A stretch of DNA of 64,000 nucleotides from Rhyzopertha dominica. Taxonomy: Eukaryota > Arthropoda > Insecta > Coleoptera > Bostrichidae. Positions 38,561-50,279 of the stretch are shown in pieces. Each line of letters begins with the position of its first letter. Positions within the stretch are counted from its first letter, which is position 1. Both the position numbers and the translations under genes were made by a program. Under the pieces are notes generated by a model. The model was not told the DNA's origin and made no database searches. It saw only the letters and a program-made list of their open reading frames with translations. The DNA lies in contig QCXZ01000086.1 of the NCBI GenBank assembly GCA_025024175.1, forward strand, positions 23,836,245 to 23,900,244. The letters run 5' to 3'.

Positions 38561-40937
38561 ATTAGAAAGGTAACAAACTCTGTTTTGAAAAGACGTAACT
38601 TGTGCAATGATAATAATAGTGATACTTTTGATTGATTTGAAGTTGGGCTCTCCTATAGCTATGATCATCTAATAATAAACTTCTTTTTATATGAAAAATT
38701 AAATCGTTTTTAAACTTTTTATATACTAAAACTACCGGCAAGTCAAATGCATAATATAAGTGGCACATTGAACTGTCAAGTAACAACGTTTTCTTCAATT
38801 ATTTTGAAGCCTTGTGATTTCTTTAAACAGTGTTATAACTCGTTTGTTTTTGAAAAAATTGAACTTTCATTTAAAAAAAACGCAAGTTTGTGTCATAATT
38901 CTAATACAACACCGTTTTATTCAGATCATTATCATCTATGGCTTTTGTCTTAACATTTTTTTGTACAACTAAAAATAATAAAATTATGAGCAGTTAGTCT
39001 TTTGACAATATCTAGTTTTCCGTGGGAGCAGTTTAAAAAATGATCTTATGCAATCAGTTATATATAGTAGAATGATGTAATGGTTACCTAGATTACGGAT
39101 TACTTCACTATCCAAAATTAAATAATGAAATGCGTTTTATTAATAAAACTTGTTACAGATGTTTGCATAAATTAATATAAGAAATAAAATTACGAAGTCG
39201 ATGAAAAAACACTTCTGAAAATGATGATTTTACACAAAACTATAGTTTTTGGCATCAAAATTTCGTTTTTAATCCTTGACATTAACGTTAGAAATTACCT
39301 TGACTCAACAAATACCTTAGCGGAGAAACAACTCGGTGTGCGGCTGTAATTGATACAGAGGTATACCTATTGATGTAAACAAATAAAAAACTAGCACTTA
39401 TCGTAAAAATTTTTATTGTAGTTTGCCATTCAACATATCTGATTAAAGAAGTAAACAACCAACGAAAAAGATAAACGATGGCTATCGATAAAATTGTATA
39501 CTTGCAGGTATATCTGTAAATACATCTGCAAATAACTTTCAATGATCTTATCAATTTTGGAATACCAGGTAGAGAAAAACACTCAATGCGATTAATTAAA
39601 TAAATACTGATTTATTGAGCTACATTATCCAACAGTCGATGTCATTCTCGCACAATTCGTTATTGACTTACTGGACGGCAATGATGGTTTCCATGGCAAC
39701 ACTAAAACAATGCATTTTTGTGTAAGGAGCACTGCACTTGCTGCACCACAAAAAATACCTCGATATCAGTAATTCACTATGATGATCTGGACCAGCTTCC
39801 CATAAATTGTCATGGTATCATAGCTCGGAGAACACGTGGATTGGCCGTTGTTTGGCGCTCACAAGACAGACTAGGCCGACCACCAGGCCAACAAATTTGA
39901 ACTCTTCTGGACACTAACCGGACATTCGTTACAAAAATGACCTCGGCCGCATCCCGACCGCGGCGAGTCCAGTTTTACGGCACAATTCGGCAAAAATTAT
40001 GTCCATACTAATTGCGGCATTGTTTTGTAATGTTTATTAGGCACGAAGTGAAATTTGCCGGGCGAATTAGTTTAAACATACGTTTTTTTGAATTGCGTAA
40101 GTTTTGCGTGTTTATTATTGTTAACCGCAACGCCGCTGTGTGTACACCGAATTTCCTGCAAGCTTTTTCTTAACAGCTGGAAGCACAATGCGTCCTTATT
40201 CAGAGGTGTTCCGTACAGGAAGCAGTCGAGCAACACGCAATGTTAATATAAGTAATTGTTGAAGTAAATGCAACGCGTTATCACCTTGACTAATGTCTAA
40301 GTACCTATATCGCGTTTAAACTTGAAATATTCTTTAATAAAGAAGTTTTCTGCACTTGCGTGTTATTCCACAACCCGCTAGGGAAAATTACCGGAAGACT
40401 TCCGCGGGTTTGCTATTTTTGGACGCCAAACTGTTTATAGAAAAATAACTGCATTAATTAAGAAAAAGTGGTACGCCGCAATATATGTCGAGGTTCACCA
40501 TAAAAGTAAAATAGTAGGAGCGAGCGTCCATTTCCATGTGTAATTAATTTGAAAAACGTTGCACAGATAGTATGTGAAAGCCGTTGTACAGCCTTGAAAG
40601 ATTTAGGCAATAACCGATCGTAATTGATAACGTGCTTTTAGAATAATTCATTTTTAAAATTATTTCATACGCGACCTTGTCGGATCAAAGTTTAAATACC
40701 CATCTTCATAAAATTGAATTTTATTTACTAGCCCCAGTGTAAAATAACTAACACAGTATTTGATTTTTTCCTGTAATTTCATTGGCATTAAAAATGTCGT
40801 AATATTTCGTAACGTATTACGTATCTAAAACGGCACAGTTCGACGAGTTAGCCTTGTCAATCAAAAACAGGACTGTTTAATGTGATTTATTGATTAAAAC
40901 GGCAAGACATAACTTACGTACAGATGTAAAAACTAGT
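38561..40937. other. Intergenic region without a recognised gene
   Basis: A slightly GC-richer patch at about 39,790-40,000 has a short open frame (RRTRGLAVVWRSQDRLGRPP) of unknown origin. Nothing else is supported. Confidence 0.35.
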
Positions 40938-43900
40938 TTAGAAATCTGGTTCGACGCCACTGTCAAAGAAGTCCTTCAGGAAGAGACCAGCCTTGATGGG
41001 AAGAAGCCTGCAAGGAAATTCATAATCGTATTCCACGTCGCAAATTATCATGTATATCCTACTTAATGACCGGTTCTGCGGGTCAAAGTAGCTACCTGAG
41101 GAATTGCAATTAACAAAACATTTTTGCCATTACCTGCCGAACATGTTCAGGCTGTAGATGAAGCCTGGTATGGATATTTCTGCTGCGTTGGTGCGTTGCG
41201 CCTTCATTATCTGTTCGGCGACGAACCGTGGTACCAGCAATGGCATCAGGTTTCCGAATCTAATACGCGGTTTCTTGCACAACCCCGTGTCGACCATATA
41301 AGGACAGATCGTTGTCAAATTGATGCGATTGTTCGGATTCTCCCTAAGCTCCTCCCGCAGACTTTCCATGAGACCTCTAACTGCGAATTTCGTCGCGCAG
41401 TAAGGAGCCAAGTTCTTCAGCCCCAGAAGACCAGCGCAAGACGACAATGCAACCACATGGCCGTTGTTATTTTTCTTCATGGTCGGCAGGAACGCTTCTA
41501 GTGTCTGAAATGACGTTTCCCTCGAGATTCGGGACGGTAAATAAATCCAGATCTTACCCAACAGTGAGCAAAAATGTTAATTTTGAAGAGTCGTTCTATG
41601 TCTTCAGGAGTGTGGTCCTCGAAACGTTTCGCTGGCATGATGCCAGCGTTGTTAATCAGCACAGTTACATCCCCTACGTCTTTCTGCACCTGCTTGGCTA
41701 CTTGTAGCACGTTTTCTCGATTAGATACGTCACATCTAATAAAGAAATTGAGCTAAGTCCGTATAATTTTTCAATTCAGTTAAAAAATATACACACAAAC
41801 TATATTTAATACAATTTCAATGTTCTACCTCCCTCCGTAGCACTCGCGACTCCACAAACATTTTTTTTATATTTTAACCTTAATTTGTTTATATTGTTGA
41901 CATGAAGGTTAATTTTAGCATGAGGTCAAGTTTGCTTGTTTCCTTTCATTATGACGTCGTAATGACTGCATATTTAAGTACTTCAACTATAATTTTTGAG
42001 TAGAATACATGCTGTGTAAAAGGTGTCTAATTAAAAAAGCCAGTAAGTCGCTTATGAATTGTTGATGAGCTAAGACGGATGTAATTTATTGGTTACCACT
42101 AACATAATCTCACTATCATGGAAAATTTCATCGAGCAGGAACATTTTCCATAGACAGACGGCTTCGAAATGTCTGTTGTTAACGTAAGCTTTCAAACGAG
42201 CCGTTGGTCGTTGTCCAAAGTGGAGGAATTCACGAGAAAATTTTTGTTTTCATACGGCCATTTTTCCCTTTTCGCACAGCCTAATCATAAAATACGTATT
42301 TCTAGCGGACGCTGCTAATATTTTTGTGAAGTGATATACGTCAAAATGTCATGTTAAAGTTATAAGCAAATTGATGGCTTTTTTAATGAACATCTGTTAT
42401 TTTCAAAATACACGCTGTAAGCATTTAGTGTGGAAATCCAATAAGGTAAAAATCCTCGGCCATATAAAGTTATTTTTTCGCGATGATACAGCATCCTTAT
42501 TTTTTTTTAATAACACTACAATTTTCTAGCAGAGATGTGAGATTCTGAGAATTTTCATTTCAGGAATACGCCTATTTTGACATTCGCACTAACAGTTCAA
42601 AACTCTTGACCGTTGTAACGTGAGAAGTCACTCTCTAAGTGAGGGTTCAAGTATTATCGAAACTTTGATAAGCCTAGTAAGTTTTTCATGAAATTCGTCA
42701 AGATTGATGACGTAATTTTCGAGTGCTTAATTTAAAAAGACTAGCTTATTTTTATTAATGTCGTATTTACTACCCTATTTGGCTTTTCAGAACAAAAAAT
42801 AGAGAATATACCTACAATGACATTTGGTTGGCATATTAAACGTTCTTTGTCTGTTTAGGATAACTGTGATGATGTCGTTCTGGCTAAGAACATTCTGGAA
42901 GAATACAGTGGTAGAATAGAATGTAAAAAGTCAGAATATACATCCAAAAACGTCAGACGATAAACTAACCTGCCATTTTAGGCATATTTGCGTTTGTTAG
43001 GGAATACATGTTATGTAAACTGTGCTATATTGGATGTTTATTGTTAAAGATATAGTGATGGAATTTTCGGGAACCTCTCTACTCTTTTTTAAACATTTGG
43101 ATCTTTGTTGGTACAATTAAATAGTGCAATTAGTTTTTTTATATCGTGTACAGTTTCTGAGATACAGACCAAATTATTTTTCATGGAAACTAGTTATCCA
43201 TTAAAAATTGTTTTTGCTCTATTCAATTTTTTTTATTAGTAAATAAGCTACCTTTAGCGATTTTTTTACATTTGCTATATATTGGACAAGAAAACACAGG
43301 AGGCCATGGAAGTGAAGAACGCACACAATAATTCCTCTAGTGTTTCATGATATCTTTGATAAATACTATCTTTATGTAAGGTCACAGAAAACAATCTAAA
43401 ATTAATAGATTGAGATAACTAGGCTGGAAATGAATCACCCACTGTTTTGGGAAGTGTTATTATAAAATAGTTTTTAACCGAATCTGCATTGTAAAAGAAA
43501 TAGATGTCTATGAATCTTGTGGGAGAAAGTTACTTCAAATATTCAAATACCTCCGAGTATTACTGATACTCATGGGCGTAACGAATACGGATAGATGGCG
43601 TGGGAATGACGATCCTGGATCGGGGGAATGCTTCGGAAAGCATCTCGAAACAGGAAGCAACCCGTATAGGGCTTATATAGCGGGGAGGTCTGGTTTAAAA
43701 AGGCGGTCTAATGATATATATCGGACTTCAAACACCGGTGGTTCGACTACAGGGTGTAAAGTCAAGCGAGTTAGGAAGACATTTCTAATGACGCCAATAC
43801 CTACAACAACAGCTGATGTAGTCCATGTAGGAAATCAAAACCGACCTCAAAATAGCCCAAGAAGAAATAATTAAGGTCTTGTAGAAATGAAAATAGAACA

Positions 43901-44511
43901 AGAAGAAACTGATAATGAAATAGTAAGTGCTATGCAACAGCAAGTAAAAACGAAGTAGATGGAAACACCCAAAATGGGACCCCCTGTACAGAGAAATTTT
44001 CTGCAGCACCGTTGACTGGCTTGTTTTAAACTAGACGGAAGTTAAACACGGCACTTTCGATTTTATTCGTCCATATAGAATTAATTTAATGACCTGTGTA
44101 ATTAGTGTACAATACTGAACATACCTGTACCCATAGGCTTTTGGGTACCCCCTTTTAGCTATTTCCGCGATGGTGTTATTGTTGTTCTCTTCGTTTACGT
44201 CCCATCCAACAACAGTGGCACCCTCCGAGGCGTATAGAAGGGCAAGTTCTCTGCCAATGCCATGGCCGGTACCTGTGATCTGCAAATCGTTCTTGAGGAG
44301 CGTATCCACGACAATCAGCCTCTCTTACCAAGACGATTTCTCCTTTGACGGGCTTCTCTGGAGGGGGTACTATTAGATAGTAAATGCTCTCACCGATGTA
44401 GTAAAAGATCTGCAGAACTGCGACCACAGACAGGCAAATTACCTGGACGACCTCCCAGAGCTGCGCTCTTAACGTTTTGTTTTCACTGGAAAAGAAGGTG
44501 TTTGGAGCCAT
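40938..44511 (-). CDS. Short-chain dehydrogenase/reductase, SDR16C-like (retinol or 17-beta-HSD11 type)
   Basis: Five exons (44511-44329, 44279-44125, 41735-41558, 41504-41134, 41007-40938) give 318 residues. An N-terminal hydrophobic anchor (VVQVICLSVVAVLQIFYYIG) precedes a PPPEKP linker and a classical SDR fold: cofactor loop ITGTGHGIG with WDVNEEN after beta-2, CDVSN, NNAGIMP, catalytic Ser in ALSSCAG, and YCATK with Tyr207/Lys211, then PYMVDTGL. The Asp after beta-2 suggests NAD preference. The family oxidises retinol or hydroxysteroids at the ER or lipid droplets (family knowledge); the substrate here is unknown. Intron 2 is 2.4 kb and holds decayed repeat sequence; the others are 49-53 bp apart from intron 4 at 126 bp. 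Confidence 0.92.
43572..43992 (+). pseudogene. Decayed coding-like repeat in the SDR intron
   Basis: A GC-rich 100-codon frame (DRWRGNDDPGSGECFGKHLE, VKRVRKTFLMTPIPTTT) continues in the same frame past one TAA (GLVEMKIEQEETDNEIVSAM) to about 43,958. It ends next to ATGGGACCCCCTGTACAG, a variant of the dispersed terminal motif. It is probably transposon-derived; the protein is not recognised. Confidence 0.4.
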
Positions 44512-45135
44512 TTCAGCGGGTTCCTTATGTGTACTGTGGGTTACGTAGTGGAAATGATGACTCGTGTTAAGGCTTCGATAAACATAGTTTTGTACTTAAT
44601 ATGGTGAAAATTGAAACAGCTATAGTTTCAAAGACCGTGGCCTTATCAGGTAATAATATCCTGCACAATTGTTCAACCGTTCGGTTTATATAAATAAGGG
44701 ACTGATTTCTGTTTGTTTTTACTACTTGTTTTGATAAGTATTATCTCAACGGTTTTCTCTAATAACGTCTATGTTTACACTAACCTAGTTTAAGCGATAA
44801 GAAACATAAAAATTGGTAAATGATTTGTAATGCCCGTCTATTAAGAAACGAGAACGGATTAAAAAGACCGTTCATCCAGTATCCGATTTAAAAAAATTCT
44901 GCCTCAATCGAAACACGGAAGGACCAAAATAGACGACCGCCGCTCTTTAGGTATGTGTAGAAAACTGAAGCCACACGTGCGTTTTGAACACAGAAGGAAA
45001 TGCCTAAATTAAATCTGCCCGTCACCATCAGCACCAAATACCAACTCGGCTGTAAAAACCAGCTTTCGCACGCTTTTACCCAAACGAAACTCAAGGCACA
45101 GGCACCGAAACGGCCCTGATTACAGCGAAACTTAC

Positions 45136-45170
45136 TTTTCCTTTTCCGTCTTGCCCACGTCCGTGTTCAT
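45136..45170 (-). CDS. Possible upstream coding exon of the SDR gene
   Basis: An ATG at 45170 encodes MNTDVGKTEKE and reaches a consensus GTAAGT donor after 45136, leaving two bases. Splicing to the acceptor below 44534 (CCCACAG) continues with NTHKEPAE straight into the SDR start MAPNTFF in frame, adding 19 residues. Splice-site quality and frame agree, but no homology supports it. Confidence 0.3.
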
Positions 45171-46680
45171 TTTCGCTATGTGGAAGAGCACCACAAGAAA
45201 CACCGCACACGCCAACGGCCACCAGCCGCAATGCGAGATTGTGTATTGCCGTGACGTAACGCCAAGCCAAGATATGAAAATTAGTTCTGACAATTTATCC
45301 GNCTTATCTTTTCTTATAGACAGCCGCTGCTTTTTCGCGTCCCGGCCAGCAAGAACCGTCTCTGTGCGCTGTGCTTTTTGTTTTGAAAGGCCAACAAATG
45401 ATCGAGCATATGTTTTATGCGACGCATCAGAAGCTACGATTAGAACACAACTTTTTTTCTCTTCTCATGGTCACTTTCCTTTCACGTAACGAAGGATGTA
45501 ACTGGAGTAGCAATTCGCGAGTTTAAAAATTGTTCACTCTCTCTAAGCTTCTCAAAATGCAACGATATTGGTAAAATTTCTGGCTCTTTCTTCAATTTAC
45601 ATTTGTGGAATATATTTTAGCGGACTTACAGGCTTACGCGGAGTAACCACAATAAACGAATCGTTACCGAATTACATGAATATTACAATCCCAAAAATCC
45701 TCGATTTATTAATGTAAGGTACTCTTTGAAATTTTTTAAAAATAATAGACAAAGCTACTGAGCTTTGAATAATATTTATGTACTCAGGTTTTTTATTAGA
45801 GTGTAAGTACATACGAAAATATAACCTAAGACGAGTTTAGAAAATTAGGAATCAAATCGACTGAATTTATTATTAAAATGACAATTCACTCACCAATTTA
45901 GAGCAATATTAACTTATATAAAATAAAATATTTACTCACATCTTTACTCTACGGGTCGCTTGCTATTTTTTCGGTTTTCAAAAACAAGATTCCGTGCTAC
46001 GCTACGCCACTGATTTATTTATCCATTTATAACTGCTTAACACTTGAAAAACCTCGATATTATTATATATTAATATAAAAATACGTACATGTTCTCCACT
46101 AGTACTTGTTTTAAATTATTGTTGACATAGTTAAACACGTTAAACATAAAATTTTGTTTACATACTGCCACCATCTTCAATAGAACTGCTACATTTGCGC
46201 CTAAACAAAAGCTTATATTTAATTTTAAAAAAATAAGATATTAGAACTAATACCATAAATTGCAAACTCAAACACATTGACTTGTTGACAATGTGCGTTG
46301 CTTACACGTATAGTAGGTACGATAGTGTGATAGTGCAAGTCATTTGGAGTGACGGAGTCGCAAATTTGACAGGGGTGAATTAGAAACGCTCGTGTGTGTA
46401 CATTAGTTAATATTTTTACATTAGCTCCCTACTCAATGTATATAAAGAATATAAACAGGTTTTAGCGGATAGTAGTAGATCCCACACTGCCCTACAACTA
46501 TAAATTGCAAATTATAACTAACAATAAACACTGAAATAACCAAACACTAAAACAAAATTAAATATCTTTATATAGATTAGGGCATAATTTATTAGACGGT
46601 TCATCTAAAAAAAATATGATCTTATTCAATAACAGCTACAAGCTACAAAGGAAAAGCAACCCTCATACTCATATTAAATA
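45171..46680. other. Intergenic region upstream of the SDR gene
   Basis: The first 300 bp are GC-rich and open on both strands; the rest is AT-rich. No gene or repeat can be named. Confidence 0.35.
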
Positions 46681-47745
46681 CAGGATCGCTGTTCGACCGA
46701 TTTTTCTGAAATTGTGCATGAGCCTATAGGTAATTAATATATATTTTCNGGAATTTTTTCAACTCCGCGTCAGCTCCCGTTTCCTAGATATGGACGCAAT
46801 ATGCATTTTTTTTAATGGAAAGGGGGGTCAAAAGACACGTCATTGAAAAGGATATTTTTCCTGATTTGAAAAATGTATCACATGTGTACAATTTATTGCT
46901 TCTAAGTCGAGAAAAGTGTAAATACAATAATTGAGCCTGACAAAGAACGAAAAGAAAGAAAACCATTTTCTTTACCGTTAAAATGGATAAAAATGCCTAG
47001 TATTACCATTTTTCTTTGACTGGTGACAATTTTCGTCTAGTCGGGTACCCTAAAAGTATAAAAGAAAAACATGATTCCGTGAAAATGCAGTACTTTTTGA
47101 GATTGCATTACAGAAGATGTTCAAAATGTTCCCCATTTACTTCCTGGCAGTAATGCAGCCTCGAGTAAAAGTTTTCTAATGTTCTTTGTAGCATATTTAG
47201 AGGTAAGTTCTGAATTTCTGCCCTGATTCGTCCTTTTAAATCTTCTGTATTATGTGGCCGATCAGCATAAATACGATTTTTCAGATACCCCCACAGGAAA
47301 AAAACAAGCGGCGTCAGATCAGGGGAACGTGCTGGGCATTCTATCGCTCCGCGCCTAAAAATCATCATCAAAATTTTGATGCGAACATGTTCAATTAACT
47401 GAAGCATTGCGATCACCAGTCACGAGGAAAATGGAAACAGCTGAAGTTTTCGTTCTTAATTAGCGATAACGAATATGGTTTTTATCCCGAAGTTTTTTTG
47501 CAAGACCCAAGTTTGTTATCAAACATTTCTCAACTCAGAAGCAATAAATTCTACAAGTATGATACATTTTTGAAATCAGGAAAAATATCCATGTCAATGA
47601 TGTGCCTTTTGACCCTCCTTCCCATTTAAAAAATGCAAGTTGCGCCCATATCTCGGAAACGAGAGCTGACACGTAACTGAAAAAATTCCNGAAACACCCA
47701 TGCACAATTCCAGAAAAATCGGTCGAACAGAACCTGAAATATCCT
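46681..47745 (-). mobile_element. Long-inverted-repeat Tc1/mariner-type element with transposase remnant
   Basis: Arms 46,681-46,918 and 47,524-47,745 are inverted copies (shared blocks GTTCGACCGATTTTTCTG, GGAATTTTTTCA, AATTTATTGCTTCT). Between them the minus strand (47416-47108) encodes a transposase C-terminus: CPARSPDLTPLVFFLWGYLK, NRIYADRPHNTEDLKGRI, then NFYSRLHYCQEVNGEHFEHL. The position normally held by a catalytic Asp (TPLD) is Val here. The upstream catalytic blocks are missing, so the copy is internally deleted and non-autonomous. Confidence 0.8.
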
Positions 47746-48289
47746 GTTGGTTCCATACGTTGTAGCGACCCGGTATATTAATATTACGTTATGATGTGTG
47801 ATCTCCGGGATACAAGATCCTCAGGTTACAATATTATGACATAACATGTAAGCAGTGACATGTTTACCAAAAAGAATTCTGCAAATAAATCCCACGCATG
47901 CATTATGCACGTTGTAGACGATGTTTATCACGCTGATTCAAAAGAACATAATATACCCACAGCAGTGGTCAGTATGAAGATAAAGTTTTTTTTGAGTTGT
48001 GTATAAATTTCCAATGATAATTTGTGATTTACCGTGCAATTGATAATTATCACATTGAAGCTGTAATATGCCCATATATCATCTGCATGTACGAGGGGAT
48101 ATTGATATGTATTTGGCCTACCATATAAAACGCCAAAATAGTTTAAAACAAACTTTAATTTATGCAACATAATCTCCTCTAAAACATACATTATACAGAA
48201 CATAATAATCCTAAACCCTAAACTAATTTTTATAAAAAATTAGTTTTTCCTTAGACATGCGGTTCAAAAAAAATTAATTAAATTTTATT

Positions 48290-48430
48290 TACTGGATAGT
48301 GTCCAGGCCAACTAGATATAAATATGTCATTGTAAGTATAATGAGCGTGAGTAATAGAGCGAACAGAATGGGTCCGAGAATACTCCCCTGAGGAACGCCA
48401 GGGGTGGTATTCCTGGACCACCGCACCCTA
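48290..48430 (-). mobile_element. Reverse-transcriptase fragment of a LINE
   Basis: On the minus strand the frame GVPQGSILGPILFALLLTLI matches the conserved RT block GVPQGS-LGPLLF of Jockey/CR1-type non-LTR elements. The frame ends soon after. The rest of the element is not recognisable between here and calaxin. Confidence 0.65.
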
Positions 48431-48925
48431 TATCATTAAAACTAATGAGGATTGTCCAAAGCGGTTTATCTCACTATCAATATGGAAGTATTGGGCAATA
48501 AGATTTTTAATATTGGCAACGCGCTAGGAGAACAGGGTGAAGCTTCTCCCAAATATTTATCATTTACAAGCTTTTCCTCCTTCAGCCTTCACGTGTGTGA
48601 TCCAACGTTGCCCTTAGCTTGATGTAGTAGTTATTTGGATCACCGGCGTCCTCCATTAAGACAACTATTGCTGTTGTCGACCAATGAAGAAAAATTAGAA
48701 ATAAGTCTTTCTTATTTAAATGTTTGGGATTAAAAGAAACACGATTTCAGATTGTAAGCTTTATTGTGCATAAATTATCATTACATAAGTTAACAATAAT
48801 GTGTAGAACACATAACAGGTCTTTTATCTTTATAATGGATGCATTACGCTTTAGTGCCAATTTGTATGCTGAATAATGCGTTTTTAATTCTGTCGTTATC
48901 TGCTAATTACGTTTTTACGTAACCC

Positions 48926-49894
48926 TTACTGTAAACGTATAGTTGCCATGAAGGTGTCTCGTGCTCTTTCGGTTGGGAGGCAATTCCCAAAAGCTTCTAA
49001 AAGCAGCGGCTCCTCCATAACGGATTTCTGAAAATCCAACAAAGAAACCTTGCCGTCTTTATCCTTATCGAGCTTTCTCAAAACGATTTCCACGAGGTCT
49101 TTGACACTTTCTTCGGGATCTTCTTCTTGCGGTTGCCTTATTAAGCAGTTCCTACACGTAAATGTTGTTATTTTCAGCATCACAACCTTTTTCAAACATA
49201 CTTCAATAGCTGGAACATCTCGTCCTTGGATATATAACCATCACCATTCAGATCGTAAACTGTAAAACAGAATCGAATCTTTTCGTTAATGTTACCCTTC
49301 AAAAATAAATTAAGCCCATAGAACCACGTCTCCGGAATAAGAAGACCCGCGTTGATCTTGTCCCACGCGCAAAATATCCTGTCCATCAGCATTTCTTCTG
49401 TTATTATATCGAAAGTGTTGTGCAAGAGTTCGCGGAATACAATTCTGTCTATTCCCTGAAAGACTTGGAAATTTAGAAGCATGAGCGAGTGACTTAAGGA
49501 GCATGTCGTACTTCCTGTATGAGCATCGTTTTCCCGATTGGGAAGTTTGATGCGCTAGATGCAGCCTTGTCCTGCTGGGGTCGTCCTCTGTTCATGGTAA
49601 CCAACTTCCGATATATTTTGTAGAGGGCCTCTATTTCTGATCTACTTCAAAATTAAATCCCTATATAAAGAGTTTGTTATTTTTTTACCTAGTGAAGCTG
49701 GTGTCCCGCTTAGCAGCCTCGATGATCTTCGGGTAATATTTATTCTCCTTCTCTCCCATTCTCATCAGCAACTGTTCGTGGATGATCGCCTGCTCCTTTT
49801 TGGCTTTCGCGCCCCTGCCGCTCGCGAGGAACAGCGTAATGCTCCGCAGGACGAGCGCTCCCCCCCTCCTGCTCAAAGCAGGAGCCGACTTCAT
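48926..49894 (-). CDS. CLXN: Calaxin / EFCAB1-like EF-hand protein
   Basis: Four exons (49894-49689, 49641-49512, 49455-49202, 49151-48926) give 271 residues, about 60 more than human calaxin, mostly at the N-terminus. The core follows calaxin closely: FTRSEIEALYKIYRKLV, IDRIVFRELLHNTFDI, DRIFCAWDKINAGL, WFYGLNLFLKGNINEKI, DLNGDGYISKDE, QPQEEDPEESVKDLVEI, DKDKDGKVSLLD, EPLLLEAFGNCLP. EF-hand 1 (DKINAGL) has lost calcium ligands; EF-hands 2 (D180-E191) and 3 (D225-D236) look functional. Calaxin is a calcium-dependent dynein regulator in cilia and sperm flagella, so testis expression is expected. An in-frame TAG directly before the ATG at 49894 supports the start. Confidence 0.88.
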
Positions 49895-50279
49895 CTAGCA
49901 AAGAGTGCATCTTTGTCCAAAAAAGAAAAGAACTCGAATTGTGGTGCATGCATGCATCGGCCGGTCGATCAGCCAGAGGGCATCAGGATCATGCTAATCG
50001 ATGTTCTCGAGCACATGATCTGCTTTAATGAAAATGCAGCAGGCTGGTACGTGATATTACCGGCCCACACACGCGAGCTGTGTTTTACTCAATTTTGAAT
50101 CAAACAAAATGAGTTAACAATTTACCTTATCCGCACGGCCGTCCATCGATAAACGCCATTCATGAAAGTGTTGACTCGTCGCCTGGCAACGCCAAATTAT
50201 AAAAGTCTGCTAGATCAATCTAGATTACGACCCCCACTAGGAAATTCCGCAGCATGATATTACTATTATTATAACACCG
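49895..50279. other. Upstream region of calaxin
   Basis: Should hold the calaxin promoter. Contains a GCATGCATGCATCGGCCGG stretch near 49,948. No other gene is supported. Confidence 0.35.

Noticed and set aside
41124..41707. Plus-strand frames over the SDR exons
   Set aside because: They are antisense shadows of exons 3 and 4 of the minus-strand SDR gene, which has intact catalytic motifs.
45151..45489. 112-codon plus-strand frame upstream of the SDR gene
   Set aside because: Lies in a GC-rich stretch open on both strands, contains an N, and shows no domain.
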